Shown: positions 16,807-26,160, numbered from the stretch's first letter. The stretch: 64,000 nt of DNA from Myxococcus hansupus (GCF_000280925.3 NZ_CP012109.1:8514501-8578500), one strand, 5' to 3'. Numbers and translations: made by a program. Notes: generated from the letters alone by a model not told the origin.

Positions 16807-19800
16807 CTAGTGATTCTCCGCCGGCGTGTGATTCACGAGCGGCGCCGGCTGCTCCGCCTTGCGCCGCCTGAGCACGCTGCGCACCGCCACGTAGAAGGCG
16901 GGCACCAGCAGGATGGCCAGGACGGTGCCCGACACCATGCCGCCGAACACGCCGGTGCCAATCGCGCGCTGCGTCTCGGCGCTCGCGCCGCTGGCCAGCA
17001 CCAGCGGCACCACGCCCAGGGCGAACGCGAGCGACGTCATCAGGATGGGACGGAAACGCAGCCGCGCGGCCTCGACCGCGGCCTCGATGGGCGAGCGGCC
17101 CTGCTCCTCCAACTGCTTGGCGAACTCGACGATGAGAATCGCGTTCTTCGCGGACAGGCCGATGATGGTGATGAGGCCCACCTTGAAGAAGATGTCGTTC
17201 ATCAGCCCCACGGCCAGCACGGAGCCCAGCGCGCCGATGAGGCCCAGCGGCACCACGAGCATGACCGACAGCGGAATCGACCAGCTCTCATACAGCGCCG
17301 CCAGCACCAGGAAGACGACGAGCATCGACAGCGCGAGGAGGATGGGCGCCTCGGAGCCGGACAGCCGCTCCTGGTAGGAGAGGCCCGTCCACTCCACCGC
17401 GAAGCCCGGCGGCAGCTCCGCGGCGATGCGCTCCATCTCCGCCATGGCGTCACCGCTGCTGAAGCCCGGCGCCGCGTTCCCAGCGATGCGCACGGCGGGA
17501 TAGCCGTTGTAGCGGACGAGTTGCATGGGCCCCCGCTCCCAGACGGGCTTGGCCACCGACGACAAGGGCACCATCTGCCCGCGCACGTTGCGGACGGGCA
17601 GCTTGAGCACGTCCTCCACCTGCATGCGGGACTCCGCGCGCGCCTGGAGGATGATTTGCTGCATGTAGCCCTTGTTGGGGAAGTCGTTGACGTACGTCGA
17701 CCCCAGCGCGGTGGAGATGACGGCGTTGATTTCCGAGAAGGGCACCCCCAGCACGGCCGCGCGTTCACGGTCGACCTGGATTCGCACCGTCGAGCCGTCC
17801 GGCAGCCCCTCCTGGTACGGGAAGCCGATGACGGGGCTCTCCGCCGCGCGGGCGAGGACCTGATTCATCGCCTTGTTCAGCGCCTCCGGCCCGTGTCCGG
17901 AGCGGTCCTCCAACCGCATCGCGAAGCCCGAGCTGTTGCCGAGCCCGTCCACCGACGGCGGCAGGACGTTGAACACCATGCCCTCTCGCTGCACGCCGAA
18001 GCGCTCGCTGGCGGCGGCCACCTCGCCCGCCGCCGTCGCGCCCTGGCGTGCCTTCCAGTCCTCCAGCATCACGAACATCAGGCCCGCGTTCGCGCCCGAG
18101 CCGAAGAACCCGAAGCCCTGGATGGTCAGCACGTCCTTGATGCCCTCGCGCTGGCCCAGGTAGTCCTCCAGCTCCTTGAGCACCGTGTTCGTCCGCTCGG
18201 CCGTCGCGTCCGCGGGGAGCTGCACCGCGGCGTTGAAGAACCCCTGGTCCTCTTCGGGGAAGAAGGCCCCTGGCAGACGCACGAAGGCCAGGGCGACCAT
18301 CGCCACCACGGCGACATAGGCCACGAAGGCCCGGCCCAGCCGCCCGACGATGGCCCGCGTCCAACGCGCGTACCGCCCCGTGACCCGCTCCAGCAGCCGG
18401 TTGAAGCCCCCGAAGAAGCCCCGGCGCGCGCCCGCATGGCCCGGCGCCACCGGACGCAGCAGCGTGGCGCAGAGCGCCGGCGTGAGCGTGAGCGCGAGGA
18501 AGGCCGAGAAGAGAATCGACACCGCCATCGCCAGGCTGAACTGCCGGTAGATGGTGCCCACCGAGCCCGTTGCGAACGCCATGGGGATGAACACGGACGT
18601 GAGCACCAGGGTGATGCCGATGACGGCGCCCGTGATTTCCCGCATCGCCTTCTTGGTGGCCTCGACGGGGGACAGCCCCTCCTCCGCCATGATGCGCTCG
18701 ACGTTCTCCACCACGACGATGGCGTCGTCGACGATGATGCCAATGGCCAGCACCATGCCGAACATCGTCAGCACGTTGATGGAGAACCCCGACGCCAGCA
18801 TCACCGCGAAGGTCCCCAAGAGCGCGATGGGCGCGACGATGGCCGGAATCAGCGTGTACCGCACGCTCTGCAGGAACAGGTACATCACCGCGAAGACGAG
18901 CAGCATCGCCTCGAAGAAGGTCTGGACCACCTGCGAGATGGAGATGCGCACGAACGGCGCCGCGTCGTAGGGAATCGTGTACTCCACGCCCGAGGGGAAG
19001 GCCCGGGAGAGGTCCGTCATGCGCTCACGGATGCGCTCCGACGTGTCCAGCGCGTTGGCCCCCGGCGCCAACTGGACGCCGAACGTGGCGGCGCTCTTGC
19101 CGTTCTGCCGGGTGCCCGTGGCGTAGCTCTGCGGCCCCAGCTCTACCTTGGCGACGTCCTTGAGCAGCACGCTCGAACCATCCGGGTTCGCCCGGAGGAT
19201 GACGCGCTCGAAGTCCGCGACGTCCTCCAACTGCCCCTGGAGGAGCAGCGGCGTGGTGACGCGCTGGCCGGGAACGGCGGGCATGTCCCCCAGCCGCCCA
19301 GGCGAGGCCTCCGCGTTCTGCGCGCGAATGGACGCGGCGACCTCCTCGACGGAAATCCCGTGCGCGGTGAGCCGCTCCGGGTCCAACCAGACGCGCAGCG
19401 CGCGGGCCGGCGTGAAGAGCTGGACGCGGCCGACACCGGGCACGCGCCGCAGGTCCTCGATGACGTTCCGGCTCAGGAAGTCGCCGAGCGCGTCCTCGTC
19501 ATAGCGGCCATCCTTCGACGCCAGCGTGGAGAAGAGCAGGAAGTTGGTGGCGGTCGTCTCCACCTGGAGCCCCAACTGCCGCACCATCTGCGGGAGCCGT
19601 GACTCCACCGTCTTGAGGCGGTTCTGGATGTCGACCTGCGCCAGGTCGGCGTCCGTCCCCGGCGCGAACGTCACCACGATTTGCGCGACGCCCGACGTGT
19701 CACTGGACGACTCGAAGTACAGGATGTTCTTCACACCCGCCAGGCCGCGCTCGATGAGCGAGACGACGCTGTCGTTCATGGCGGCCGGCGTGGCGCCGGG

Positions 19801-19947
19801 ATAGGTGGCGGTAATCGTCACGCTCGGCGGCGCGATGGAGGGGTACCGCTCGATGGGGAGCCGGGGAATGGAGATGGCCCCGGCGAGCATGATGAAGATG
19901 GCAATCACCCAGGCGAACACTGGGCGTTCAATGAAAAAACGAGGCAC
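16807..19947 (-). CDS. RND multidrug efflux pump, AcrB/HAE1 type
   Basis: A 1046-residue inner-membrane trimeric pump of the hydrophobe/amphiphile efflux family, the usual length for AcrB. It starts with the canonical FFIERPVFAWVIAI helix; the proton-relay Asp pair is in GIIVDDAIVVVENVER (TM4) and the matching Lys in GLSAKNAILIVEFAKQ (TM10). It draws substrates from the periplasm and outer leaflet and passes them to an outer-membrane channel. The start is GTG with GGAG upstream, 13 bp after the adaptor gene, so the two form an operon. No TolC/OprM-type channel is encoded here, so an unlinked one must serve. Regulation by the TetR gene just upstream is likely. Confidence 0.95.
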   Translation of the reverse strand: MPRFFIERPVFAWVIAIFIMLAGAISIPRLPIERYPSIAPPSVTITATYPGATPAAMNDSVVSLIERGLAGVKNILYFESSSDTSGVAQIVVTFAPGTDADLAQVDIQNRLKTVESRLPQMVRQLGLQVETTATNFLLFSTLASKDGRYDEDALGDFLSRNVIEDLRRVPGVGRVQLFTPARALRVWLDPERLTAHGISVEEVAASIRAQNAEASPGRLGDMPAVPGQRVTTPLLLQGQLEDVADFERVILRANPDGSSVLLKDVAKVELGPQSYATGTRQNGKSAATFGVQLAPGANALDTSERIRERMTDLSRAFPSGVEYTIPYDAAPFVRISISQVVQTFFEAMLLVFAVMYLFLQSVRYTLIPAIVAPIALLGTFAVMLASGFSINVLTMFGMVLAIGIIVDDAIVVVENVERIMAEEGLSPVEATKKAMREITGAVIGITLVLTSVFIPMAFATGSVGTIYRQFSLAMAVSILFSAFLALTLTPALCATLLRPVAPGHAGARRGFFGGFNRLLERVTGRYARWTRAIVGRLGRAFVAYVAVVAMVALAFVRLPGAFFPEEDQGFFNAAVQLPADATAERTNTVLKELEDYLGQREGIKDVLTIQGFGFFGSGANAGLMFVMLEDWKARQGATAAGEVAAASERFGVQREGMVFNVLPPSVDGLGNSSGFAMRLEDRSGHGPEALNKAMNQVLARAAESPVIGFPYQEGLPDGSTVRIQVDRERAAVLGVPFSEINAVISTALGSTYVNDFPNKGYMQQIILQARAESRMQVEDVLKLPVRNVRGQMVPLSSVAKPVWERGPMQLVRYNGYPAVRIAGNAAPGFSSGDAMAEMERIAAELPPGFAVEWTGLSYQERLSGSEAPILLALSMLVVFLVLAALYESWSIPLSVMLVVPLGLIGALGSVLAVGLMNDIFFKVGLITIIGLSAKNAILIVEFAKQLEEQGRSPIEAAVEAARLRFRPILMTSLAFALGVVPLVLASGASAETQRAIGTGVFGGMVSGTVLAILLVPAFYVAVRSVLRRRKAEQPAPLVNHTPAENH

Positions 19948-19960
19948 GGCTCACTCCAGT

Positions 19961-21097
19961 TCAGCGTGCGGTCGAGGCGTGCTGCCACTCAACGGGGGTG
20001 ACTTGAAGGCCGGGAGCCAGGCGGTCCTGCCCCTCGACCACGACACGCTCTCCCGCGGAGAGACCCTCTTCGACGACGTAGCGCCCGTGGATGACGCGCC
20101 CGACGCGGACAGCGCGCTGCTCGGCGGTGTTGTCCTCGCGGACGACGAAGAGCTGGGCCTTGCCCTCGGCGTCGTGGAGCACGGACTGCTGAGGCACCAG
20201 GAGCGCGTTCTGGACCTCCCCCAGCACCACGCGTGCCCGGACGAACATGCCCGGCAGGAGCTGCTGCTTCTCGTTGGGGACCAGCACACGCACCGTGCGC
20301 TCGCCGGAGCCGGGGTCGACGGTGATGTCGGAGAACTGCACCCGGCCTCGCTCCGGATACGGCGCGCCGGAGGCGGAAATCAGGATGACCTCCGCACCCT
20401 CGCTGCCAGAGCCGCCCTGGGCGGACTGCAGGGACACCGCGCGGTCCGCGGGTGACTTGATGTCCACGAAGACGCGGTCAATCTGCTGGATGACGCTCAG
20501 GGGCGTCACATCCGCGGGGCCCACCAGGGCGCCCTCGTTGACCTGGGAGATGCCGATGTGCCCCGCGATGGGCGCGGTAATCGTCGCGTAGTCCAGGTCG
20601 ACACGGGCCCGCTCCAACGCCGCGCGGGCCCGCGCCACCTCGGCGGTCGCGATGGCGAGCGTCGCGCGGGCGTCATCGAGCGCCTGCTGGGTGCTCGCCC
20701 CCTGGTCGAAGAGGACCTGGATGCGTTTCGCATGGAGCTCCGCCTGGAGCTTGCTGGCCTCACTCCCGGAGTGGGCCGCCGCCGCGCCGTCCACCGTCGC
20801 CCGGAACACCGCGGCCTCCAGGCTGTAGAGCGGCTGCCCCTTCTGCACCGTGTCGCCCTCGACGAAGCGGCGGCTGCGCACCAGCCCGCCCACCTGCGGA
20901 CGGACTTCCGCGACCCGGAAGGCCGCCACGCGCCCCGGGAACTCGTCATGCAGGACGACGGACTCCCCTTGCACCTTCAGCGTGGCCACCTCCTGCACCG
21001 GGGGTGCGTAGGCGGCCGCCTCCTGCTTGCCGTCACACGCGAGCAGTGGGAGCAGCGTCCAAGCGAACAACAAACCCGTCGACCGTCGAATAGACAT
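19961..21097 (-). CDS. RND efflux periplasmic adaptor (membrane fusion) lipoprotein
   Basis: A 378-residue membrane fusion protein with a lipoprotein signal (LFAWTLLPLLACDGK). The barrel-sandwich/lipoyl half-motifs are visible in EVRPQVGGLVRSRRFVEGDTVQKGQPLY and, on the other side of the coiled-coil hairpin, ATITAPIAGHIGISQVNEGALV. The beta-barrel and membrane-proximal domains follow (RVQFSDITVDPGSGERTVRV). It links the AcrB-like pump encoded next to an outer-membrane channel. The ATG at 21097 is chosen because it begins a proper signal peptide; upstream in-frame codons do not. Confidence 0.93.
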   Translation of the reverse strand: MSIRRSTGLLFAWTLLPLLACDGKQEAAAYAPPVQEVATLKVQGESVVLHDEFPGRVAAFRVAEVRPQVGGLVRSRRFVEGDTVQKGQPLYSLEAAVFRATVDGAAAAHSGSEASKLQAELHAKRIQVLFDQGASTQQALDDARATLAIATAEVARARAALERARVDLDYATITAPIAGHIGISQVNEGALVGPADVTPLSVIQQIDRVFVDIKSPADRAVSLQSAQGGSGSEGAEVILISASGAPYPERGRVQFSDITVDPGSGERTVRVLVPNEKQQLLPGMFVRARVVLGEVQNALLVPQQSVLHDAEGKAQLFVVREDNTAEQRAVRVGRVIHGRYVVEEGLSAGERVVVEGQDRLAPGLQVTPVEWQHASTAR

Positions 21098-21271
21098 ACT
21101 TTTCACACCCAACCGCACAATGAAGCGACACCTGCTCCGCGCAGATGACATGACACATGGGACGTATCGAGACACAACCGCGTGACAAGCCCAGTCCACG
21201 CAAGCGCCCGGCCGGACAAACCCTTGGCCGTGGCGTCAACCGATTGGAGTCACGCTGCCAGTGATGAAGCG

Positions 21272-21841
21272 CTACTCCCGGGTGAGTTCCTCGAGCCTGC
21301 GGATGACCGCGGCCCTGACTTCAGGGCTGATTCCCTGGTCCTCGATGAGATCCGAGAACCACAGGCCATCCGAGGCCAACCGGCAGATGATGGAATTGAT
21401 GTCTTGAGGGCTTACACCACCGGGACCCAACTTGAGGTCTTCCTGCCAACTACAGTTCCACCGCTCGCGCAGGTCGGGCTCGACCATCATGCTCCCAATC
21501 AGCGCGCGCAGGCCCTTGTTCTCCTCCGCGCTCGCGGGACTGGAGACCATGGCGCGGAGGTACGCGCGGGCTTCCCGCCCATGCGCGTCCGGGTCCTCCG
21601 CGATGTGCGCATGGAACGAGTCGACGAACTGCTGGTTCATCTCCTCGAACAGCGCGTCCAGCAGGAGCTGCTTGCTTCGGAAATGGTGCTGGAGGCCGCC
21701 CTTCGTCACACCGGCCCGGGCGGCGACGGCTTCGAGCGTCACCCCCTGCGTCCCCCCTTGCGTGACGATTTCGAGCGCGGCACGCAGGAGCTGCGCCCGA
21801 ATCACGTCGGGCTGCTTCTTGCGATGGTGGGCGCTCGTCAT
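21272..21841 (-). CDS. TetR-family repressor of the efflux operon
   Basis: A 189-residue TetR regulator with the N-terminal helix-turn-helix VTLEAVAARAGVTKGGLQHHFRSKQLLLDALF at about residues 33-65 and an all-helical ligand domain behind it. It lies 174 bp upstream of the adaptor-pump operon in the same direction, so it probably represses these genes, and perhaps itself, and is released by a pump substrate. I found no strong palindrome in the 21098-21271 gap, so the operator is not assigned. The N-terminal HHRKKQPDVIRAQLL is basic as usual for DNA binding. Confidence 0.88.
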   Translation of the reverse strand: MTSAHHRKKQPDVIRAQLLRAALEIVTQGGTQGVTLEAVAARAGVTKGGLQHHFRSKQLLLDALFEEMNQQFVDSFHAHIAEDPDAHGREARAYLRAMVSSPASAEENKGLRALIGSMMVEPDLRERWNCSWQEDLKLGPGGVSPQDINSIICRLASDGLWFSDLIEDQGISPEVRAAVIRRLEELTRE

Positions 21842-21886
21842 GACCGGAACATGCCGTCCGGATGGATTCTTTTCAACTTGGATTTG

Positions 21887-21911
21887 AGAGGCCCCTGAAG
21901 GGACCTCTTTT
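21887..21911 (+). terminator. hairpin with T-run between TetR and GST genes
   Basis: A 9 bp stem with one mismatch (AGAGGCCCC at 21887-21895, GGGACCTCT at 21900-21908), a TGAA loop and a TTTT tail on the + strand. The flanking genes both run on the minus strand, where the stem is kept but the T-run is not. It could end GST transcription or act in the TetR leader. Confidence 0.4.
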
Positions 21912-21955
21912 CAGGCACTTACACATGAAGAGAGGCCCCAGCGGGCGCCAGGAAA

Positions 21956-22600
21956 TCAGGCGCGCGGCTGCTGGAACGGCGCCATCTGGGCGGCCAGGGC
22001 GCGCTGGAAGGCGGGCCTCGCCTCACAGCGTTCCTTGTAGGCCTTGAGGGAGGGAAATCCGTCCAGCAGGTCCGTGTGCCGGAGGATGCGGAGCACCGTC
22101 ACCATCATCAGGTCGCCGGCGGTGAAGCGGTCCTCCAGGTACTCGCGGTCGCCCAGTTGGGCCGCGAGCTCGCCCAGCCGCCCGTTGAGCGCCTCCACGA
22201 TGCCGGGCCTGCGCAGCTTCGCCCACTCCTCCTTGGCGAAGAACAGGTCCACCTCCGCGAGTGGCTGAATCATGATTTCGATGGAGTTCAGCGCCGCGAA
22301 GAGCCACGACACCGCGCGAGCCCGGCCCGCCGCGTCCGCTGGAAGCAGCGCCTCACACCGCGCCGCGATGTGGAGCACGATGGCGCCCGACTCGAAGAGC
22401 ACGAGCCCGTCCTCCTCCAGCACCGGCACCTGTCCGAAGGGCTGGAGGGCGCGGTAGTCCTTCGACACCTGGACCTCGGGGTCGATGAGCCGCGTCTGGT
22501 ACGGCAGCCCGGCCTCCTCGAGCGCCCACCGCACCCGGAGGTCCCGGACCAAACCCTGTGCGAACGGGGGCACCCACTTGAACGCGCTCACGGTGATCAT
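21956..22600 (-). CDS. glutathione S-transferase-like protein
   Basis: A 214-residue two-domain GST fold. The thioredoxin-like N-terminal domain shows the cis-Pro region FGQVPVLEEDGLVLFESGAIVLHIA, the ESxAI signature of glutathione binding. The helical C-terminal domain has the N-capping box DRFTAGDLMMVTVLRI. It may conjugate glutathione to electrophiles or act on CoA-linked intermediates. The ATG at 22600 follows GAGGAGA. It lies 88 bp after the DUF6285 gene on the same strand and may be the end of the same transcript. Substrate unknown. Confidence 0.88.
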   Translation of the reverse strand: MITVSAFKWVPPFAQGLVRDLRVRWALEEAGLPYQTRLIDPEVQVSKDYRALQPFGQVPVLEEDGLVLFESGAIVLHIAARCEALLPADAAGRARAVSWLFAALNSIEIMIQPLAEVDLFFAKEEWAKLRRPGIVEALNGRLGELAAQLGDREYLEDRFTAGDLMMVTVLRILRHTDLLDGFPSLKAYKERCEARPAFQRALAAQMAPFQQPRA

Positions 22601-22688
22601 GCTGTGTCGTCTCCTCGGTGTCGGCGGCCTGGAAGCGCCCACTGTCGCCACGTGGCGCGGCATCCTCAAGCACGCGGAGAAAACGCCG

Positions 22689-23063
22689 TCAACGAACCGA
22701 CGATGCCCGGTCCTCATCCACCAGCGCCTTCGGCGCGCTCTCCCGGACGCGCTGCACCGTCGATGCCCATAGCAGCTCACGCGCCTTGGCGCTGTCGTCG
22801 AACTGGCCCTGGCGAATGCGCGCCGCGAACTCGCGGAGCAGTGCGGTCAATTCGCCGTCCCGCCCGAGCAACGCGGACAGCGCCTTTCGCTCCACGTCTT
22901 GGGGACCGTCACCGCATCGGAGCTGGCGCTCGGCGATGCCCATGGCATTGGCGATCATCCGCGCGCTGTAGGCCTTGTCACCGGGGAGCGAGGGCAGCAG
23001 CTCCTTGAGCAGCACCTCGCGCGCCACCGCCAGCAACTCCGCGCCATCCGGACGTTCACGCAT
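22689..23063 (-). CDS. DUF6285 protein (LvaB-like partner of APH-type kinase)
   Basis: A 124-residue helical protein (ELLAVAREVLLKELLP, YSARMIANAMGIAERQL). I recognise it as DUF6285, which is regularly encoded beside an aminoglycoside-phosphotransferase-fold kinase and an acyl-CoA dehydrogenase. In the Pseudomonas putida levulinate pathway the small protein LvaB works with kinase LvaA to phosphorylate 4-hydroxyacyl-CoA; that this protein is a counterpart is inference from size and gene order. Its start overlaps the end of the kinase gene by 8 nt, indicating coupling and probably a complex. Confidence 0.72.
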   Translation of the reverse strand: MRERPDGAELLAVAREVLLKELLPSLPGDKAYSARMIANAMGIAERQLRCGDGPQDVERKALSALLGRDGELTALLREFAARIRQGQFDDSAKARELLWASTVQRVRESAPKALVDEDRASSVR

Positions 23064-24072
23064 GCCGTCCTCCCGTCATCCGGAGAATCTCCAACTCCAC
23101 CTCCGGCACGATGTGCGCCGTCAGCGCCAGCTCCAGGGACGGCTCCTGACCGGACACATGGCGCTCGCCCTGCTGCACCGCGATGACGGCCCACCGCACG
23201 TGGGCATACACCTCCCAATAGAGCACCGCGTCCCGTTCGAGCCGGCGTCCGCTCACACGCTCGTAGCCGCGAAACAGCGCCTCGCGTGAGCCCATGCCCC
23301 CCGCCTCCTTGCCGAGCTGACCGAAGCGCCAACACCGCGCGCAGAACCAGCCCAGGTCCTCCAGCGGGTCCGACCAGGCCGCGAACTCCCAATCCAACAC
23401 CGCCGTGAGCCCCGCCTCGTCCACCATGTAGTTGCCCGTGCGGAAGTCGCGATGTGTCAGCACCGGCTGCGCCGTCTCGGGCGCGTTCCGTTCCAGCCAG
23501 CGGAGGCCCCACTCCAGGGCCGGGAACGCCGTGTGATGTCCGTCCAGGAAGTGCCTGAACTCCTTCACGCCCTGGAGCGCGGGAGAGCGCACGGGCGCGG
23601 GCAGGAAGGACAGCCGCTCCACCGGTGGGCGGATGGCATGCAGCCGCGCCATCTCCTCGCCGATGCGCTCCACCAACCGCTCCCGGTCTCCGCCCAGGTG
23701 GGGCTCCTTCATCAACCGGTGCGCCGCGGCCGTTCCCCGCGCCTTGCGCATCACGAAGAAGTCGCGACCCAGCACGGACGCGTCGCCCAGCCACAGGGGT
23801 TCGGGGACCGTCACCCCGGCGGCGAAGGCCTCTCGCAGCAAGGCGAACTCCTGCGCGCGGCTGTGCGACACGGCGACGCCCGAAGGTGCGTCCGCGCGCA
23901 ACACGCACGCCAACACGCCTTCATGGGCCCCGCCCGTGAGCGACACCGACAGCAGCCAGTTCTCCTGGATGGCCCCACCCGAAAGCAGGCGCGCGTCATC
24001 GATTCGCGCCGAGCGAGCGCCCGCCTTCTCCGCCAGGAACGCCTCCAGGGCCTGCCTCCGTGCGTCCCACAT
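23056..24072 (-). CDS. APH-fold phosphotransferase (ACAD10/LvaA-like acyl-CoA kinase)
   Basis: A 338-residue kinase of the aminoglycoside phosphotransferase fold. The catalytic loop is THRDFRTGNYMVDEAG with the catalytic Asp, and the metal site is AVLDWEFAAWSDPLEDLGWF. The N-terminal lobe has LLSGGAIQENWLLSV. In this setting the family does not confer antibiotic resistance: homologues fused to acyl-CoA dehydrogenase (ACAD10/11) or beside it (LvaA) phosphorylate the hydroxyl of 4-hydroxyacyl-CoA. It follows the acyl-CoA dehydrogenase by 3 bp and overlaps DUF6285 by 8 nt, so all three are cotranscribed. Confidence 0.85.
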   Translation of the reverse strand: MWDARRQALEAFLAEKAGARSARIDDARLLSGGAIQENWLLSVSLTGGAHEGVLACVLRADAPSGVAVSHSRAQEFALLREAFAAGVTVPEPLWLGDASVLGRDFFVMRKARGTAAAHRLMKEPHLGGDRERLVERIGEEMARLHAIRPPVERLSFLPAPVRSPALQGVKEFRHFLDGHHTAFPALEWGLRWLERNAPETAQPVLTHRDFRTGNYMVDEAGLTAVLDWEFAAWSDPLEDLGWFCARCWRFGQLGKEAGGMGSREALFRGYERVSGRRLERDAVLYWEVYAHVRWAVIAVQQGERHVSGQEPSLELALTAHIVPEVELEILRMTGGRHA

Positions 24073-24075
24073 GGC

Positions 24076-25275
24076 TCACACGCCCCACTTGAAGAACCCT
24101 GGCCCCTCCGCCAGGTAGGCGCGTGACAGCACTTGCTTGTGCACCTCGCTGGCGCCGTCCACCAGGCGGGCTTGCCGCGCGTAGCGGTAGATCCACTCGA
24201 CCAGGGTGTCCCGGGAGTAGCCCCGCGCGCCCAGGAGCTGGATGGCCGTGTCCGCCGCCTTGTGCAGCGTGTCCGCGACGTGAATCTTCGCGATGGAGAT
24301 GTCCGTGCGAGCGAAGTCGCCCTGGTCCAGCTTCCAGGCGGCGCTCATGGTGAGCAGCCGACCCATGTGGATGTCCTTGGCGGCGTCACCCAGCATCCAC
24401 TGCACGCCTTCGTGCTGGGCCAGCGTCACGCCGAAGCTCATGCGCTTCGAGACGTAATCCCCTGCTTCTTCCAGGCACCGTTTGGCCAACCCCAGCCAGC
24501 GCATGCAATGCGTGAGGCGCGCCGTGCCCAGCCGAATCTGCGTCACCTTGAGCCCGTCCCCCACTTCCAACAGGCGGTTCGCGTCCGGAATCTCCAGCCC
24601 GTCGAAGACGATTTCGCAGTGCCCGCCGTGCTCCTCGGGTCCCATGATGGGAATGCGCCGCTCGATGCGCCAACCCGGCTGGTCCGCGTCGAACAAGAAG
24701 GCGGTGAGCCCCTTTCGCTCATCGTCGGACGTGCGCGCCACCAGCACGAAGTGCTGGGCTCCCTGTGCACCGGTGATGAACCATTTGCGGCCGGTGATGA
24801 CCCACGTGTCGCCACGCCGCGTGGCCTTCGTGTACGTGAGGGACGGGTCGGAGCCACACCCCTGGGGCTCCGTCATCGCGAACGCCGAGCGCACCTTCCC
24901 GTCGATGAGGGGCTGCAACCAGCGCTGCTTGAGGTCCTCGGTCCGGAGGACCTTCTCCAACAGAATCATGTTGCCGTCGTCGGGCGGCGCGGCGTTGAAC
25001 ATCACGGGCCCGAAGGGCGAGCGCGCCGCCTCCTCGTAGCAGGCCGCCATGCCCACCACGCCCAGGCCCTGCCCGCCACGCGCCTTCGGCATCTGGAAGG
25101 CCCACAGTCCTTCGGCGCGAGCACGGGCGCGCACACGGGCGACGATGTCCTCGCGGATGTTCTCGTGCGCGTCGAACACCTCGGGCTGCTTCTCCAGCGG
25201 CAGGACGTGCTGTTCGACGAAGGCCCGCACGCGCAGGCGGTAGTCCTCGACCTCGGGGGACAGGGAGAAATCCAT
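24076..25275 (-). CDS. acyl-CoA dehydrogenase (LvaC/ACAD10-11-like)
   Basis: A 399-residue FAD flavoprotein of the acyl-CoA dehydrogenase family. Visible parts are the FAD/substrate strand FAMTEPQGCGSDPSLTYT, WVITGRKWFITGAQGA, GTARLTHCMRWLGLAKRC and the late QLLGARGYSRDTLVEWIYR. Its length is typical. In LvaC and ACAD10/11 the enzyme removes phosphate from the 4-phospho intermediate rather than simply desaturating, giving an enoyl-CoA for beta-oxidation; that role is inferred from its neighbours. The ATG at 25275 follows AGGAG. An SDR gene ends 28 bp upstream on the same strand. Confidence 0.9.
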   Translation of the reverse strand: MDFSLSPEVEDYRLRVRAFVEQHVLPLEKQPEVFDAHENIREDIVARVRARARAEGLWAFQMPKARGGQGLGVVGMAACYEEAARSPFGPVMFNAAPPDDGNMILLEKVLRTEDLKQRWLQPLIDGKVRSAFAMTEPQGCGSDPSLTYTKATRRGDTWVITGRKWFITGAQGAQHFVLVARTSDDERKGLTAFLFDADQPGWRIERRIPIMGPEEHGGHCEIVFDGLEIPDANRLLEVGDGLKVTQIRLGTARLTHCMRWLGLAKRCLEEAGDYVSKRMSFGVTLAQHEGVQWMLGDAAKDIHMGRLLTMSAAWKLDQGDFARTDISIAKIHVADTLHKAADTAIQLLGARGYSRDTLVEWIYRYARQARLVDGASEVHKQVLSRAYLAEGPGFFKWGV

Positions 25276-25303
25276 CGGTGGCTCCTGGAGAACGGCGCGG
25301 AAC

Positions 25304-26077
25304 TCACAACGTGGAGCAGAGGTGGCCGCCATCCACCTCCAGCACGCTGCCACTCATGTAACCGCCGGCGTCCGAGGCCAGGAGCAGCAGCGGCCCATCC
25401 AACTCGTGCAGGTGGCCCAGCCGGCGGAAAGGGATGCGCGCAATCAGCTTCTTCGCGGCTTCGCTTTCGAAGAACTCGCGGTTGAAGTCCGTCTCGATGT
25501 AGCCCGGCGCCAGGGCATTCACGCGAATCCGGTGCCGCGCCAGCTCGAGCGCCATCGCCTTGGTGAGCTGAATCAACCCCGCCTTCGACGCGCAGTACGG
25601 AGCGACAGCGCCGCTCACGCGCAGGCCCAGGATGGAGGCGATGTGGATGATGCTCCCCGGTGTCGCCCGCTCGACCAGCCGACGCGCCACGGCGCGGGCC
25701 ACCAGGTAGGCCCCCTTGAGGTTGGTGTCGACCACCGTGTCCCACTCCGCCTCCTCCACCTGGAGGAAGAAGTGCTGGCCGGACACACCCGCGTTGTTCA
25801 CCAGGACGTCCACCACGCCACCCGTCAGGGCCTCGGCCCGGGCCACGGCCGCGCTGACGGAGTCGGCCTGCGTCACGTCCAGGGACACCGCGTGGGCACG
25901 CAGGCGCTGGCCCCGCAGGCGCTCGACCTCGGTGACCAGCGTCTCCATGCGGCGGGCCGCCAACACGACCTCCGCGCCCGCCCGGGCCAGCACCTCCGCG
26001 AAGTGCAACCCCAGCCCTCCCGACGCGCCGGTAACCAACGCGCGACGGCCACCCAGGTCAAAGGCAGACGGCTTCAT
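25304..26077 (-). CDS. short-chain dehydrogenase/reductase
   Basis: A 257-residue classical SDR. The cofactor motif is TGASGGLGLHFAEVLARAG, NNAGVSG follows, and the active site is Ser...YCASK (Tyr-x3-Lys). The acidic position after beta-2 is replaced by AARR, which favours NADPH. It ends in the usual SGSVLEVDGG. As the first gene of the SDR-ACAD-kinase-DUF6285 row it may oxidise or reduce the hydroxyacyl-CoA or ketoacyl-CoA intermediate, comparable to LvaD. The ATG at 26077 has GGAGGG 7 nt upstream. Substrate not determinable from sequence. Confidence 0.9.
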   Translation of the reverse strand: MKPSAFDLGGRRALVTGASGGLGLHFAEVLARAGAEVVLAARRMETLVTEVERLRGQRLRAHAVSLDVTQADSVSAAVARAEALTGGVVDVLVNNAGVSGQHFFLQVEEAEWDTVVDTNLKGAYLVARAVARRLVERATPGSIIHIASILGLRVSGAVAPYCASKAGLIQLTKAMALELARHRIRVNALAPGYIETDFNREFFESEAAKKLIARIPFRRLGHLHELDGPLLLLASDAGGYMSGSVLEVDGGHLCSTL

Positions 26078-26160
26078 GGCGACCCTCCGGAGACTCCAGG
26101 CACGACAGGTCAACCAAGACGCTATTGGCAATCTGCCAACATGTCCAGCCTGGCGTGACC

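Noticed and set aside
16756..19602. 948-codon open frame on the + strand
   Set aside because: It lies antisense to the RND pump, is dominated by Arg/His/Gln/Gly and has no family motif; long antisense frames are normal in 70% G+C DNA.
23056..24072. Aminoglycoside resistance gene
   Set aside because: The APH fold is present, but its coupling to an acyl-CoA dehydrogenase and DUF6285 points to an acyl-CoA kinase.
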